Assembly: GCF_017744445.1 (NCBI RefSeq) | Contig: NZ_JAGIBH010000007.1 | Span: 1-64,000, forward strand | Direction: 5' to 3' | Source of the DNA: Caulobacter sp. | GTDB lineage: Bacteria; Pseudomonadota; Alphaproteobacteria; Caulobacterales; Caulobacteraceae | DNA length: 64,000 bases | Notes under the pieces: generated by a model | What the model was told of the DNA's origin: nothing | The model's database searches: none | What the model saw: only the letters and a program-made list of their open reading frames with translations | Shown: in pieces, positions 54,006 through 64,000 of the stretch | Numbering within the stretch: the first letter of the stretch is position 1 | Layout of the letters: the number at the start of each line of letters is the position of its first letter | Translations under genes and position numbers: made by a program

Positions 54006-56435
54006 GTGCTCAAGTTTCTGACCTGCCTGACGACGGAGCATGACCTGCGCCTGGTGCTTGTCGCCGGCCTCGTCTGCATCGCCGGCTGCTTCACGACCTT
54101 CCGCCTGTATTCGCGGATGCGTGGCGCCCGGGGCGTCGTGCGCGCCGCCTGGCTGCTGCTGACGGGCCTGGTCGCCGGGTCCAGCGTCTGGGCCACCCAC
54201 TTCATCGCCATGGTCGCCTACACGCCCGGTCTGAAGACCGGCTACAGCCCGACCGGCACGCTTCTGTCGCTGATGATCGCGGCCCTGTTCATGGCCAGCG
54301 GCTTCGCCGTCGCCTCGGCCCAGCGCTCGACCACCAACGATTTCGCCGGCGGCGTCCTGCTGGGCCTGGGCGTCGCGGCCATGCACTACACGGGCATGTC
54401 GGCCTTCGTGACCCAGGGGCACCTCGTCTGGGAGCACGCCACGGTCGGCTTCTCGGCGATCCTGGGCGTCGCCGGCGCCACCGGCGCCCTGGTCATCGGC
54501 GGCAACGCACGCACGGTGAAGCAACAGGCGATGGGCGGCGGCCTGCTGTGCCTGGGCATCGTGCTCCTGCACTTCACCGGCATGTCGGCCATCACCATCG
54601 TTCCGGACGCCTCGATCGTGGTGCCTGACCAGCTGCTGTCGGGCTTCGTCCTGACCCTGGCGGTCGGCTCGATCACCGGCATGATCATCCTGGGCGGCCT
54701 GGGCGCCGTCGCCATCGAATCCCAGACCTCGCGCTCGGCCCTCGAGCGCATCCGCCGTCTGGCCAACGCCGCCTATGAAGGCCTGGTCGTGGTCCAGTCG
54801 GGCAAGATCAACGACGCCAACGCCGCCTTCTGCGAGCTGGTCGGCGTCGAACTGCCGGAACTGGTCGGCCGCCCGCTGGGCAGCGTCCTGACCTTCGACG
54901 ACAAAACCACCGATCGCGAAGGCGTTCGCCGCGAGGGCAAGATCCAGCCGTTCGCCGGCCGCGAGATCCCCGTCGAGGTGTTCTCGCGCCTGATGGACGA
55001 TGGTGCGCGCATCGAGACCTCGGGCCTGACCGTCCTGGCCGTCCGCGACCTGCGCGAGCGTCGCGCGGCCGAGGAGAAGATCCGTTACCTGGCCGAGCAC
55101 GACGGCCTGACCGGCCTGCCGAACCGCAACTCGCTGCAAGCCCGTCTGGCCGCCGCAGTCGAGCGCGTCGAGGCCTCGGGCGAGAGCCTGTCGGTGATCT
55201 GCATCGACCTGGACCACTTCAAGGAAGCCAACGATCAGCACGGCCACGTGGCCGGCGACCTGATCCTGGTCGAGACCGCCCGCCGGCTGCAATCGGCGGT
55301 GCAGGCCCCGTCCTTCGCCGCCCGCCTGGGCGGTGACGAGTTCATCGTCGTGCAGGTGGCCGGCGGCGACCAGCCGACCGCGGCCGCCGAACTGTCGGGC
55401 CGCCTGATCGAGATGCTGTCGGTTCCGGTGCCCTTCGAAGGCCAGGAACTGGCCCTGGGCTCGAGCCTGGGCGTCAGCCTGTTCCCCGACGACGGCCGTA
55501 CGGCCGAGGCCCTGATGGCCAATGCCGACATGGCGCTGTACCGCGCCAAGGAAAGCGGCCGCGGCGTCTATCGTTTCTTCAAGCGCGAGATGGACGACAG
55601 CATCCGCGAGCGCCGCAACCTGGCCCGCGACCTGCGCCAGGGCATCGCCGACGAGGAGCTGGTGGTCCACTACCAGCCGCTGGCCCGGGCGGCCGACGGC
55701 GAGGTCTGCGGCTTCGAGGCCCTGGTCCGCTGGAAGCACCCGACGCGCGGCATGATCCCGCCGCTGGAATTCATTCCGGTCGCCGAGGAAAACGGCCTGA
55801 TCGGTCCGCTGGGCGACTGGGTCCTGCGTCGCGCCTGCGCCGACGCCGCCACCTGGGAAAAGCCGCTGCGCATCGCGGTCAATCTCTCGCCGATCCAGCT
55901 GCACAATCCCGCTCTGCCCAGCCTGGTGCACGAGGTGCTGATCACCACCGGCCTGTCGCCCGCGCGCCTGGAGCTGGAGATCACGGAAAGCGCCCTCTTC
56001 AAGGACTATCAGCGCGCGCTGGACAACCTGCGCCGCCTGAAGGCCCTGGGCGTTCGCATCGCCATGGACGACTTCGGCACCGGCTTCTCGTCGCTGTCGA
56101 CCCTGCAGTCGTTCCCGTTCGACAAGATCAAGATCGACAAGAGCTTCGTCGAGAACATCCACCGTCACGACCGCGCCACCGTCATCGTGCGCGCCGTGCT
56201 GGGCCTGGGCCGCAGCCTGGAGATCCCGGTCGTGGCCGAAGGCGTCGAGACCCAGGAGCAGATCGTCTTCCTGCGCGGCGAGAACTGCACCGAGCTGCAA
56301 GGCTACGCCATCGGTCGCCCGACCCCGGTCGACTCGCTGGAAGCCTGGACCCTAGCCAGCGCTCAGCCGTCGGCCGCCGTACTGGGCGCCGAGATCGAAG
56401 ATCAGACTGAAGTCCAGGACAAGCGCTCGGCCTGA
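54006..56435 (+). CDS. MHYT-GGDEF-EAL membrane protein (cyclic-di-GMP turnover)
   Basis: An 809-residue protein. Seven hydrophobic helices form an MHYT sensor with the three repeats ATHFIAM, AMHYTGMS and LHFTGMS, thought to bind metal and sense gases. Next a PAS-like region, GGDEF with an intact GGDEF sequence (residues 442-446) but no RxxD inhibitory site in front, and EAL with EAL (571-573), LEITESALFKD and MDDFGTGFSS intact. It may both make and degrade cyclic-di-GMP; such proteins are often net phosphodiesterases. Start GTG at 54006 (MLKFLTCLTTEHDLR), with GGGGG upstream. Confidence 0.93.
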   Translation: MLKFLTCLTTEHDLRLVLVAGLVCIAGCFTTFRLYSRMRGARGVVRAAWLLLTGLVAGSSVWATHFIAMVAYTPGLKTGYSPTGTLLSLMIAALFMASGFAVASAQRSTTNDFAGGVLLGLGVAAMHYTGMSAFVTQGHLVWEHATVGFSAILGVAGATGALVIGGNARTVKQQAMGGGLLCLGIVLLHFTGMSAITIVPDASIVVPDQLLSGFVLTLAVGSITGMIILGGLGAVAIESQTSRSALERIRRLANAAYEGLVVVQSGKINDANAAFCELVGVELPELVGRPLGSVLTFDDKTTDREGVRREGKIQPFAGREIPVEVFSRLMDDGARIETSGLTVLAVRDLRERRAAEEKIRYLAEHDGLTGLPNRNSLQARLAAAVERVEASGESLSVICIDLDHFKEANDQHGHVAGDLILVETARRLQSAVQAPSFAARLGGDEFIVVQVAGGDQPTAAAELSGRLIEMLSVPVPFEGQELALGSSLGVSLFPDDGRTAEALMANADMALYRAKESGRGVYRFFKREMDDSIRERRNLARDLRQGIADEELVVHYQPLARAADGEVCGFEALVRWKHPTRGMIPPLEFIPVAEENGLIGPLGDWVLRRACADAATWEKPLRIAVNLSPIQLHNPALPSLVHEVLITTGLSPARLELEITESALFKDYQRALDNLRRLKALGVRIAMDDFGTGFSSLSTLQSFPFDKIKIDKSFVENIHRHDRATVIVRAVLGLGRSLEIPVVAEGVETQEQIVFLRGENCTELQGYAIGRPTPVDSLEAWTLASAQPSAAVLGAEIEDQTEVQDKRSA

Positions 56436-56534
56436 TCCCTTGCGCGGGCCCGGAACTGGCGTATTCCATGACACGTTAGGCGTCAGCCAAGCGGGGCCGT
56501 AAGACCCCGCGCAGTCATCGGGGACGAGTCGCGC

Positions 56535-58916
56535 GTGCTGGGACGGACGGCCATCAAGTTCGTTACGGCGGCCGGCCGGCGCGAGCTGCGCTACGGCCTG
56601 GCGCTGTTGGCCGTGCTGGTGGCCCTGGCGGCGCGGATGGCCGCCGTGCTGGCCACCGACGTCCCGCTGAACTTTCCGACCTTCTTCGTCGCCGTGCTGG
56701 TCGCCGCCATGGTCGGCGGGCTGGGACCGGGTTTCCTGGCCCTGGGCTTAAGCGCCGGCATCGCCTGGCGGTTCTGGATGGCGGCCGACGGGACCTGGCT
56801 GCTGCCGGCGCGCGAGACCGTGCAGCTGTCGATGTTCATCCTGTGCGGCGGGGCGATCGTGGTGCTGGTCGAGGCCCTGCGTATCGCGGTGCGTTCGGGC
56901 CTGGCCGCCGAGGAGCGCTTCCGCTCGGCCCAGGAGGTGTCGCTGGACGCCTTCGTGATCCTTGAGCCGGTGCGCGAGGCCGGCAAGGTCGTCGACTTCC
57001 GCTGGACCTATGCCAATCCGATGGCCGACTCGATGCGACCGGCGGGGGTATCGACCCTGCTGGGGCGGCGGGCCCTGGACGTGTTTCCCGACGAGACCGG
57101 CCGCGACATGGTCGAGCGCTTCAAGCGCCTGCTGGCCAGCGGCGGTCCCGACGATATCGACGTGCGGCGGGTGATCGACGGCGAGGAGCGCTGGATCCGC
57201 TCCAGCGGCGTGCGACTGGGCGGCGATCTGGCGGTGACCTTCCGGGACGTGACCCAGGAGCGGCGCGTCTCGGCGGCCTTGCGCAGCAGCGAGGAGCTGT
57301 TCCGGGGCGTGGCCAATTCGGCGCCCGTGCTGATCTGGGCGACCTCGGCCAGAGGGCAGGCTGACTGGTTCAATCAAGCCTGGCTGAACTTCCGGGGGAG
57401 AACCCTGGAGCAGGAGCTTGGCGCGGGCTGGCTGGACGGCCTGCACCCTGAGGACCGCGAGGCGGGCCTGGAGGTCGCCGACCGCGCCTCGGCCCTGCGC
57501 GAGCCATTCAATGTCGCATTCCGCATGAAACGCGCCGACGGGGCTTGGCGCTGGATCAACAGCGTCGGCGCGCCGCGCTTCGACGAAGCGGGCGACTACC
57601 GCGGCTATATCGGCAGCTGCTTCGACTTCACCGAGACGGTCGAAGCCCGCAAGGACCTGGAAGACCGCGTCGCTCAGCGCACCGCCGACCTCCAGGCCAG
57701 CATGGCCGAGACCGCCCACGCCCAGGCCGCCCTGGCCCAGGCTCAACGGCTGGAGACGGTGGGCCGGCTGACCGGCGGGGTGGCGCACGACTTCAACAAC
57801 CTGCTGACCGTCATCGTCGGCGGCCTGGACATGATCCTGCGCCGGCCCGAGGACACGACCCGCGTCAAGCGCCTGGCCGAGGCGGCCCTGGCGGCTGGCC
57901 AGCGGGGCGAGCGCCTGACCCGGCAGCTGCTGGCCTTCTCGCGGAACCAGGAACTGAAGCTGGAGGTCGTCGACATCGGCGCCCTGCTGGACCAGGCCGA
58001 GCCGCTGCTGCGCCGAGCGGTGGGCGAGGCCATGGCCCTGACCATCCGGCACGGGGCGGGCGCGGCCAGCTCGCGGGTCGACGCGGCCCAGTTCGAGGCG
58101 GCTTTGCTGAACCTGGTGGTCAACGCCGCGGACGCCACCTCGGATGGCGGGGCGATCAGTATCGTTGTCGAGGCCGCAACCCTGGCCGAGGGGCAGGTCG
58201 CCGATACGATGCCCGGCGACTATATCCGCGTCGCGGTGAGCGACACCGGCGCGGGCATGGCGCCCGAGGTGCTGGCCCGCGTGTTCGAGCCGTTCTTCAC
58301 GACCAAGGAGGTCGGCAAGGGCACGGGCCTGGGCCTGGCCCAGGTCTATGGCTTCCTGCGCCAGTGCGGCGGCGGGGTGGCTATCGACAGCGTCGAGGGG
58401 CGAGGGACCACGGTGTCGCTCTATCTGCCCGCCACCGATGAGGCTGCGACGCCCGCGGCGGCGCCCAAGCCGCCGTCGCGCGACCGGCTGAAGGGCGTGC
58501 GGGTGTTGCTGGCCGAGGACGACGCGGCGGTGCGCGAGATCGCTGGCGGCCTGCTGCGCGACCTGGGCTGCGAGGTGACCACCGCCGAGAACGGCGCCTC
58601 GGCCCTGGAGGCGCTGGAAGAGGGCGTGGCCTTCGATCTCCTGATGTCCGACATCGTGATGCCGGGCGGGGTCAGCGGCGTCGACCTGGCGCGCTCGGCC
58701 TCGGCCAACCGGCCTGACATGGCGGTGCTGCTGACCACGGGCTATGCGGGCGACCGCATGGACGTCGCGCCCGCCGACCTGCCGTGGCCGGTGCTGCGCA
58801 AGCCGTTCCAGGTCGAACAGCTGGCCGAGATCGCCGGCGCCCTGCTGGCGGGCCGCGAGGCTTCCCCGAAGAAGAAACCCCGCAAGCGCGGGGCTAGCGC
58901 CGCCGCCGACTCGTAG
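56535..58916 (+). CDS. Membrane-bound hybrid sensor histidine kinase
   Basis: A 793-residue protein. Residues 1-120 are a DUF4118/KdpD-like four-helix membrane domain; two PAS domains follow (about 130-245 and 255-370), then a HisKA with [18 protein letters not shown] (His418), a HATPase_c with [11 protein letters not shown] and [12 protein letters not shown], and a C-terminal receiver ([22 protein letters not shown], Asp706). The HDFNN H-box defines the HWE-unrelated class common in alphaproteobacterial hybrid kinases. Start GTG. The last 23 bases overlap the convergent HerA-like gene. Confidence 0.92.
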   Translation: MLGRTAIKFVTAAGRRELRYGLALLAVLVALAARMAAVLATDVPLNFPTFFVAVLVAAMVGGLGPGFLALGLSAGIAWRFWMAADGTWLLPARETVQLSMFILCGGAIVVLVEALRIAVRSGLAAEERFRSAQEVSLDAFVILEPVREAGKVVDFRWTYANPMADSMRPAGVSTLLGRRALDVFPDETGRDMVERFKRLLASGGPDDIDVRRVIDGEERWIRSSGVRLGGDLAVTFRDVTQERRVSAALRSSEELFRGVANSAPVLIWATSARGQADWFNQAWLNFRGRTLEQELGAGWLDGLHPEDREAGLEVADRASALREPFNVAFRMKRADGAWRWINSVGAPRFDEAGDYRGYIGSCFDFTETVEARKDLEDRVAQRTADLQASMAETAHAQAALAQAQRLETVGRLTGGVAHDFNNLLTVIVGGLDMILRRPEDTTRVKRLAEAALAAGQRGERLTRQLLAFSRNQELKLEVVDIGALLDQAEPLLRRAVGEAMALTIRHGAGAASSRVDAAQFEAALLNLVVNAADATSDGGAISIVVEAATLAEGQVADTMPGDYIRVAVSDTGAGMAPEVLARVFEPFFTTKEVGKGTGLGLAQVYGFLRQCGGGVAIDSVEGRGTTVSLYLPATDEAATPAAAPKPPSRDRLKGVRVLLAEDDAAVREIAGGLLRDLGCEVTTAENGASALEALEEGVAFDLLMSDIVMPGGVSGVDLARSASANRPDMAVLLTTGYAGDRMDVAPADLPWPVLRKPFQVEQLAEIAGALLAGREASPKKKPRKRGASAAADS

Positions 58917-60438
58917 ACCCACCGAGCAGACCGCCCAATAGGCCTCGCATCAGCTCGCGCCCGGCCGTCGAGGCGACGGTGCGCACCAGGGTGGTGGCGA
59001 AGGCTTCGGTCATGGTCTGGCGGTTGGAAGCGCGGGGGCGGCTGGCGCGCTCGCGCTGGGCCGCCTCGCGTTCGCGGATCTTGGCCTCGGCGGCTTCGCG
59101 CTTGTCGTCCTCGGCCTGCTCGCGAGCCTCGTCGGCCTGGCGCTGGGCCTGCTGGGCGCGGCCTTGCAGGATCTCATAGGCGCTGTCGCGATCTTGCAGC
59201 GTGTCGTAGACGCCGGCGACAGGGCTCTTGGCCTTCAGCGCGTTGCGTTCTTCGGGCGTGACAGGGCCCAGGCGCGAGGCCGGCGGGCGGATCAGGGTCT
59301 TCTGCACGATCTTGGGCGCGCCCTTCTCGTCCAGGGTCGAGACCAGGGCCTCGCCGACGCCCAGGGCCTGGATGGTCTCGGCGGTGTCGAAGGCCGGGTT
59401 GGTCCGGAACGACTGGGCGGCGGCCTTCAGGCCCTTCTGGTCGGCGGGGGTGTAGGCGCGCAGGGCGTGCTGCACGCGGGCCCCCAGCTGGCCCAGCACC
59501 GCGTCGGGAATGTCGGCCGGGTTCTGGGTGACGAAATAGATGCCCACGCCTTTGGAGCGGATCAGGCGCACGACCTGCTCGATCTTCTCCAGCAGCGGCT
59601 TGGGTGCGTCGTTGAAGAGGAGGTGGGCCTCGTCGAAGAAGAACACCAGCTTGGGCTTCTCCGGATCGCCCACCTCGGGCAGCACCTCGAACAGCTCCGA
59701 CAGCAGCCACAGCAGGAAGGTCGAATAGAGCTTGGGCGACTGGATCAGGCGGTCGGCGGCCAGCAGGCTGACATAACCCCGGCCCGCCGCGTCGGTGCGC
59801 ATGATGTCGGAGAGGTCCAGAGCCGGCTCGCCGAAGAAGTGCTCGGCGCCCTGGGTTTGCAGAGTCAGCAGCTTGCGCTGGATCGCGCCCACCGTGGCGG
59901 GGGCGACATTGCCGTATTGCGTGCCGATCTCGTCGGCGTGGTCGGCGACATATTTCAGCGCCGCCTGCAGGTCCTTCAGGTCCAGCAGCAGCAGGCCGTC
60001 CTGGTCGGCGACATGGAAGACGATGGTCAGCACGCCCTCCTGCACGTCGTTCAGCTCTAGCAGTCGCGAGAGCAGCAGCGGGCCCATCTCGGAGATGGTC
60101 GTGCGGATCGGGTGACCCTTCTGGCCAAACAGGTCCCAGAACATCACCGGCGGCGCGGACGGCGACAAAGCCAGGTCCATCGAGGCCGCGCGGGCCATCA
60201 TCTTTTCGTTCGGGGTCCCGGCCATGGCCACGCCCGACAGGTCGCCCTTCACGTCGGCGGCGAAGACGGGGACACCCGCATCCGAGAACGCTTGGGCCAG
60301 CACCTGCAGGGTCACCGTCTTGCCGGTGCCGGTCGCGCCGGCCACCACGCCGTGACGGTTGGAGCGGTCGAGCCGCTGGGTCACCGGGCCTTCGCCCAGG
60401 CCAACCAGGATCTCGTTTTCACCGATCGACAGCGACAT
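58894..60438 (-). CDS. HerA-like ATPase (DUF853 / YjgR family)
   Basis: A 514-residue P-loop ATPase of the FtsK/HerA group. Walker A is GATGTGKT, Walker [44 protein letters not shown] is the sensor region typical of YjgR. After residue 400 a long charged coiled coil (Glu/Arg/Ala-rich) leads to a Gly/Arg tail. Start taken as ATG at 60438 (MSLSIGENE) with CGGAG at 9 bases; TTG at 60456 is less likely. No nurA-like nuclease is adjacent. Function of the family is not well known. Confidence 0.9.
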   Translation of the reverse strand: MSLSIGENEILVGLGEGPVTQRLDRSNRHGVVAGATGTGKTVTLQVLAQAFSDAGVPVFAADVKGDLSGVAMAGTPNEKMMARAASMDLALSPSAPPVMFWDLFGQKGHPIRTTISEMGPLLLSRLLELNDVQEGVLTIVFHVADQDGLLLLDLKDLQAALKYVADHADEIGTQYGNVAPATVGAIQRKLLTLQTQGAEHFFGEPALDLSDIMRTDAAGRGYVSLLAADRLIQSPKLYSTFLLWLLSELFEVLPEVGDPEKPKLVFFFDEAHLLFNDAPKPLLEKIEQVVRLIRSKGVGIYFVTQNPADIPDAVLGQLGARVQHALRAYTPADQKGLKAAAQSFRTNPAFDTAETIQALGVGEALVSTLDEKGAPKIVQKTLIRPPASRLGPVTPEERNALKAKSPVAGVYDTLQDRDSAYEILQGRAQQAQRQADEAREQAEDDKREAAEAKIREREAAQRERASRPRASNRQTMTEAFATTLVRTVASTAGRELMRGLLGGLLGGSTSRRRR

Positions 60439-60540
60439 GGATACAAACTCCGACAATGCGCGCTTTGACCCTAACCGGGGCCTTGCGTCGCGCCAATCGG
60501 CGCGGTCAATGTCGGGTGCGTTTCTGGAGAAGTTTTACAA

Positions 60541-61671
60541 ATGCCGGCCCCCGCTCCGCCCCCCGTCACCACCCGCAACGCGGTGGTGTTCCTGGCCGTG
60601 ATCGCCGGGGGCGCGGCGATGTACTGGATGCAGGACATCCTGACGCCGCTGGCCCTGGCCGTGTTCCTGGCGGTGATGGTCGACAGCTTCGCCCGGGTGC
60701 TGACCATGCGGGTGCCGGGCTTTCCCAGGACGATGGCCCTGCCGGCGGCGGTGGTGATCTCGATCCTGCTGTTCGGCGTCTCGTTCTGGGTGGTGATCGA
60801 CAACGGCCGCGGGTTCTTCGACCAGATGAAGGACTACGCCCCGCACCTGAACGGCATCATCGCCAAGATCGCCCACGCCATCGGCATCCAGATCGCGCCC
60901 ACGATCGACAGCCTGATCAACCAGCTGAACCCCAAGGCGTTCATCGGCCAGGCGGCGCAGTCGTTCGGCAACTTCGCCTCCAGCGCCGTGCTGGTGCTGA
61001 TCTATCTGGGCTTCATCATCGCCTCGCGGCGGGGGTTCGCGCGCAAGATCGTTTCATTGTTCCCGCATCATCCCGAGCGCGAGCGGAACATGAAGCTGTT
61101 CCAGAGCATCCGCGACGGGGTGGAGCAGTACCTGTGGATCCAGACGGTCACCGGCCTGATGATCGCCGTCGCCGCCTGGGTGGTGATGATGCTGGTGCGG
61201 CTGGACAACGCCTTCTTCTGGGCCTTCCTGATCTTCCTGGCCGCCTACATTCCGATCCTGGGCGGCGCGATCGGCTGCTTCTTGCCGCCGCTGTTCGCCC
61301 TGGTGCAATTCCCTGACAGCTTCTGGCCGGCGATCATCCTGTTCGCGGCGCTGCAGGCGATCTTCTTCATCGTCGGCAACGTCATCCTGCCGCGCATGCA
61401 GGGCGACAGCCTGAACATGGACCCGACGGTGGTGCTGTTGTCCCTGGCCGTCTGGGGCGCCCTGTGGGGCGTGCCGGGCATGTTCCTGTCCACGCCGCTG
61501 ACCGTGGCGGTGATGCTGATCCTGGCCCAGTTCGAAGGCTCGCGCTGGATCGCCATCCTGCTGTCCGAGGACGGCGACCCGCAGGGCGAGCGAATGCTGT
61601 CGGGCAAGGGGCACGGACCCGCGCCGGACGAGCCGGCCAAGACGCCCTCTTCCGGCAAGAAGCACCCTTAA
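60541..61671 (+). CDS. AI-2E family (PerM-like) transporter
   Basis: A 376-residue membrane protein with seven to eight helices in the family pattern: two N-terminal pairs, an amphipathic region (FDQMKDYAPHLNGIIAKIAHAIG), then AVLVLIYLGFIIA, LWIQTVTGLMIAVAAWVVMMLV, FLAAYIPILGGAIGCFLPPLFALVQFP and VGNVILPRMQGDSLNMDPTVVLLSLAVWGALWGVPGMFLSTPLTV. Members transport the AI-2 signal or sodium/protons; the role here is unknown. Confidence 0.93.
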   Translation: MPAPAPPPVTTRNAVVFLAVIAGGAAMYWMQDILTPLALAVFLAVMVDSFARVLTMRVPGFPRTMALPAAVVISILLFGVSFWVVIDNGRGFFDQMKDYAPHLNGIIAKIAHAIGIQIAPTIDSLINQLNPKAFIGQAAQSFGNFASSAVLVLIYLGFIIASRRGFARKIVSLFPHHPERERNMKLFQSIRDGVEQYLWIQTVTGLMIAVAAWVVMMLVRLDNAFFWAFLIFLAAYIPILGGAIGCFLPPLFALVQFPDSFWPAIILFAALQAIFFIVGNVILPRMQGDSLNMDPTVVLLSLAVWGALWGVPGMFLSTPLTVAVMLILAQFEGSRWIAILLSEDGDPQGERMLSGKGHGPAPDEPAKTPSSGKKHP

Positions 61672-61825
61672 GGGTCAAAGAAATGCAGGCGCCCCTTACA
61701 CTGCGATCCGTGGCTCCTATCTATGCCTTGTCCGGCTCCCCCCACCCGGACAAACCGCAGATCACGGCAGGCAAGGCCGCCGTCATCCTAGCGGAAAACG
61801 CCCGCCTTCCCCTGCGCGGGCCCGC

Positions 61826-61856
61826 GCCGCCGGCTTTCCCCCAGCCGGCGGCGCTT
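61826..61856. terminator. Strong hairpin between the transporter and glutamate dehydrogenase genes
   Basis: A perfect 12-bp GC-rich stem (61826-61837 with 61845-61856) around TTCCCCC, with a weak T-containing stretch after it. Lies in the 297-base gap; the rest of the gap shows no gene. Likely terminator of the AI-2E-family gene. Confidence 0.6.
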
Positions 61857-61968
61857 CCGTTTCCGGTACCATCCTGGAACGGCACAGTTTCTTTCCTATT
61901 TCGGACTTACGGGTTGAAGCCGCGCCTGAAAGGGCTAGGTTGCGACCAAAAATTCGCGAGGAAATCCT

Positions 61969-64000
61969 ATGATCGGTGAAAAAAATGACCTCAAGTCCGC
62001 TGAGGCCCCGATCGGTCCGCTGGTAACCGCCTTCGCCCAAGCCCTAAGCGTCGCGGTCGAGGCTCTGCCGCCCGCCGCGCGCGGCTTCGCCGCCCAGGCC
62101 CAGGACGACTGGTCGGCCGAGGAACTGCCGGGCCTGGACGTCGCCGACGTCGCCCGCGCCCTGGCCGACTTCTGGCGCTTCGGCGAGAGCGCAAAGGATC
62201 TCTCCGAACCCGCCATCCGCCTGGTCCGCGCCCAAGGCGGCGAAACCCCCTCCGACCTGCTCGAGATCGTCCAGCCCGACCGGCCGTTCCTGGTCGACAG
62301 CATCATGGGCGAGGTGGCCGAGGCCGGCTTCTCGGTGCGGGCCATGTTCCACCCCGTGTCCGAGTGCGGCGGCGTCCGCCGCTCGATGATCCAGATCTGG
62401 CTAGCCCCTGTGGGCGAGGACCGCGAGGCGGCTCTGGTCGCCAGCGTTCGCGAGGCCCTGTCCGACGTCGGCCTGGCCGTGCAGGACTTCCAGCCCATGC
62501 GCGCCCTGATGCGCCGCACGATCAGTGAATTGCGCGACGCCAAGACCCCGGTCTCGACCGAGGTGAAATCCGAGGACCTCGACTTCCTCGACTGGCTCGA
62601 GAGCGACCACTTCGTCTTCCTGGGCGCCCGTGTCTACGAGTATCCCCGCACCGCCGACGGCGGCTACGCGGCCGAGGAGCCGCTGTACCAGCCGGAGGGC
62701 AGCCTGGGCGTCCTGCGCGATCAGGCCCGCACCGTGCTGCGCCGAGGCAGCGAGCCGGCCATCCTGTCGGCCCAGGTCCGCAGCCACATCGACATCGGCG
62801 ACCCGATCGTGGTGGCCAAGTCGAACCTGCGCTCGCGGGTCCATCGCCGCGGCTACATGGATTACATCGGCGTGCGTCGGTACGGCTCCGACGGCAAGGC
62901 CTCGGGCGAGGTCCGCTTCGTGGGCCTGTTCACCGCCGAGGCCTATGAGACCCCCGCCCACGAGGTGCCGCTGGTCCGTCGCAAGGTCCAGCACGTGCTG
63001 ACCCAGGCCGGCAAGGATCCCGACAGCCACAACGGCAAGCGCCTGCGCAACGTGCTGGAGACCTGGCCGCGCGACGAGCTGTTCCAGAGCAGCGAGGATG
63101 AGCTGCTGACCACGGCGCTGGGTGTGCTGCACCTGTACGACCGCCCCCGCGTGAAGCTGTTCGCCCGCCGCGATCCGTTCGATCGCTTCATCTCGGTGCT
63201 GATGTTCGTGCCGCGCGATCGCTACGACTCCGGCGTCCGCGCCCGGGCCGGCCAGATCCTGGCCGAGGCGTTCCGAGGTCGGGTGTCGGCCTACTATCCC
63301 AGCTTCTCAGACGCCCCGCTCGCGCGGGTGCACTACATCCTGGGCGTCACGCCCGGCGACCACGCCGAGCCGGACATGGCGGCCGTCGAGGCGGCCATCG
63401 CCGAGACCGCCCGCACCTGGGACGACCGCTTCGAGGCGGCCGTCCGTGAAGGCCAGGCCGGACGTGTCGTGCAGATCCTGAACCGCTATGCCGGCGCCTT
63501 CCCGCCCGGCTATCGCGACCAGTATGACGCCGATGAGGCCCTGGCCGACATCCAGGTCATCGACGACCTGGCCGAGGGCGAGGCCGTTCGGGTCCGCGCC
63601 TTCCGCCGCCAGGGCGACGACGCGGTGACCCTGCGCTTCAAGCTCTATCGCCCCGGCGCGGCCGCGCCGCTGGCCGACGTGCTGCCGATCCTGGAGCACA
63701 TGGGCCTGAAGGCCCTGATCGAGGACGGCTTCAAGGTTTCGCCCGCCGGCCAGCCGGTCTGGGTGCACGAGTTCGTTCTGCGCGACGAGGCCGGCGAGCA
63801 CCTGGTGTTCGCCGACGTGAAGCAGGCCTTCGAGGCCGCCTTCGTCGCCATCTGGACGGGCCGCGCCGAGAGCGACGGCTTCAACCGCCTGGTGCTGGAG
63901 CTGGGCATCGGCTGGCGTGAGGCCGCGCTGATCCGCGCCCTGGCCAAGTATCGTCAGCAGTCGGGCCTGGATCCCAGCCAGGGCGTGCAGGAGCAGGCCC
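61969..64000 (+). CDS. gdhZ: NAD-specific glutamate dehydrogenase, N-terminal part (cut by window edge)
   Basis: The frame starts at ATG 61969 with GAGGAAA before it and stays open for 677 codons to the edge. It matches the N-terminus of the very large (about 1600-residue) NAD-GDH: LLEIVQPDRPFLVDSIMGEVAEAGF, LDWLESDHFVFLGARVYEY, LVRRKVQHVL, LFARRDPFDRFISVLMFVPRDRY and DVLPILEHMGLKALIEDGF. It deaminates glutamate to 2-oxoglutarate. In C. crescentus GdhZ also acts on FtsZ to link nutrition and division (known for that species). The catalytic domain is outside the window. Confidence 0.95.
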   Translation, partial: MIGEKNDLKSAEAPIGPLVTAFAQALSVAVEALPPAARGFAAQAQDDWSAEELPGLDVADVARALADFWRFGESAKDLSEPAIRLVRAQGGETPSDLLEIVQPDRPFLVDSIMGEVAEAGFSVRAMFHPVSECGGVRRSMIQIWLAPVGEDREAALVASVREALSDVGLAVQDFQPMRALMRRTISELRDAKTPVSTEVKSEDLDFLDWLESDHFVFLGARVYEYPRTADGGYAAEEPLYQPEGSLGVLRDQARTVLRRGSEPAILSAQVRSHIDIGDPIVVAKSNLRSRVHRRGYMDYIGVRRYGSDGKASGEVRFVGLFTAEAYETPAHEVPLVRRKVQHVLTQAGKDPDSHNGKRLRNVLETWPRDELFQSSEDELLTTALGVLHLYDRPRVKLFARRDPFDRFISVLMFVPRDRYDSGVRARAGQILAEAFRGRVSAYYPSFSDAPLARVHYILGVTPGDHAEPDMAAVEAAIAETARTWDDRFEAAVREGQAGRVVQILNRYAGAFPPGYRDQYDADEALADIQVIDDLAEGEAVRVRAFRRQGDDAVTLRFKLYRPGAAAPLADVLPILEHMGLKALIEDGFKVSPAGQPVWVHEFVLRDEAGEHLVFADVKQAFEAAFVAIWTGRAESDGFNRLVLELGIGWREAALIRALAKYRQQSGLDPSQGVQEQA

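Overview
The window is high-GC alphaproteobacterial chromosome, most likely a Caulobacter (C. vibrioides/C. segnis type). This is inferred from gene content and order: class I lysyl-tRNA synthetase, the hemC-hemD-Mic60-HemY cluster, an HfsJ-like holdfast glycosyltransferase, an MHYT-GGDEF-EAL protein near an NAD-type glutamate dehydrogenase, and several TTG/GTG starts. Coding density is very high, many genes are coupled by ATGA or GTGA overlaps, and I see no prophage, insertion sequence, CRISPR array or rRNA operon.

Left part (1-12 kb): the end of pnp with its terminator; a small zinc-ribbon protein; an alpha/beta hydrolase; a periplasmic RNase T2; a LysE-type exporter; a long orphan region (about 3.3-4.1 kb) holding a large inverted repeat, a hairpin-rich stretch and a likely Fur site; a catecholate-siderophore TonB receptor (Fiu/PiuA type) with its PKHD hydroxylase partner (PiuC/YbiX type); a four-PAS hybrid histidine kinase; and an MHS-type MFS transporter with an unusual inserted domain.

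Molybdenum block (11.7-21.2 kb): a truncated CysG-like protein and an MliC-like lipoprotein, then an isoquinoline 1-oxidoreductase-type molybdoenzyme (two subunits), a MocA-like nucleotidyltransferase and the cofactor operon moaA-moaD-moaE-moaB-moaC. Between them sits a small set of unknown genes: a membrane-anchored LuxR-type regulator, two paralogous four-helix membrane proteins and a small helical protein.

Middle (21-45 kb): a chemoreceptor; a methyltransferase; tsaD-gpsA-YciI-YciI-Rieske on the minus strand; hemC-hemD-mic60-hemY on the plus strand followed by tRNA-Thr(CGT); a minus-strand fatty-acid beta-oxidation cluster (two acyl-CoA dehydrogenases, a periplasmic protein, thiolase and FadB-type enzyme) under a MerR regulator; an S24-fold regulator that has lost its protease residues; lysS and pgm.

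Right part (45-64 kb): an XRE regulator; an isoaspartyl peptidase; a quinone oxidoreductase; the HfsJ-like glycosyltransferase with a hairpin over its ribosome-binding site and a small membrane protein behind it; an SDR; an EamA transporter; sugar-nucleotide enzymes (UDP-glucuronate epimerase, UDP-glucose dehydrogenase, GalE); the MHYT-GGDEF-EAL protein; a second hybrid kinase; a HerA-like ATPase; an AI-2E-family transporter; and the first 677 codons of the NAD-glutamate dehydrogenase, cut by the window edge. The polysaccharide, cyclic-di-GMP and sugar-nucleotide genes suggest a surface-attachment theme here. Three families of intergenic inverted repeats are scattered through the window.
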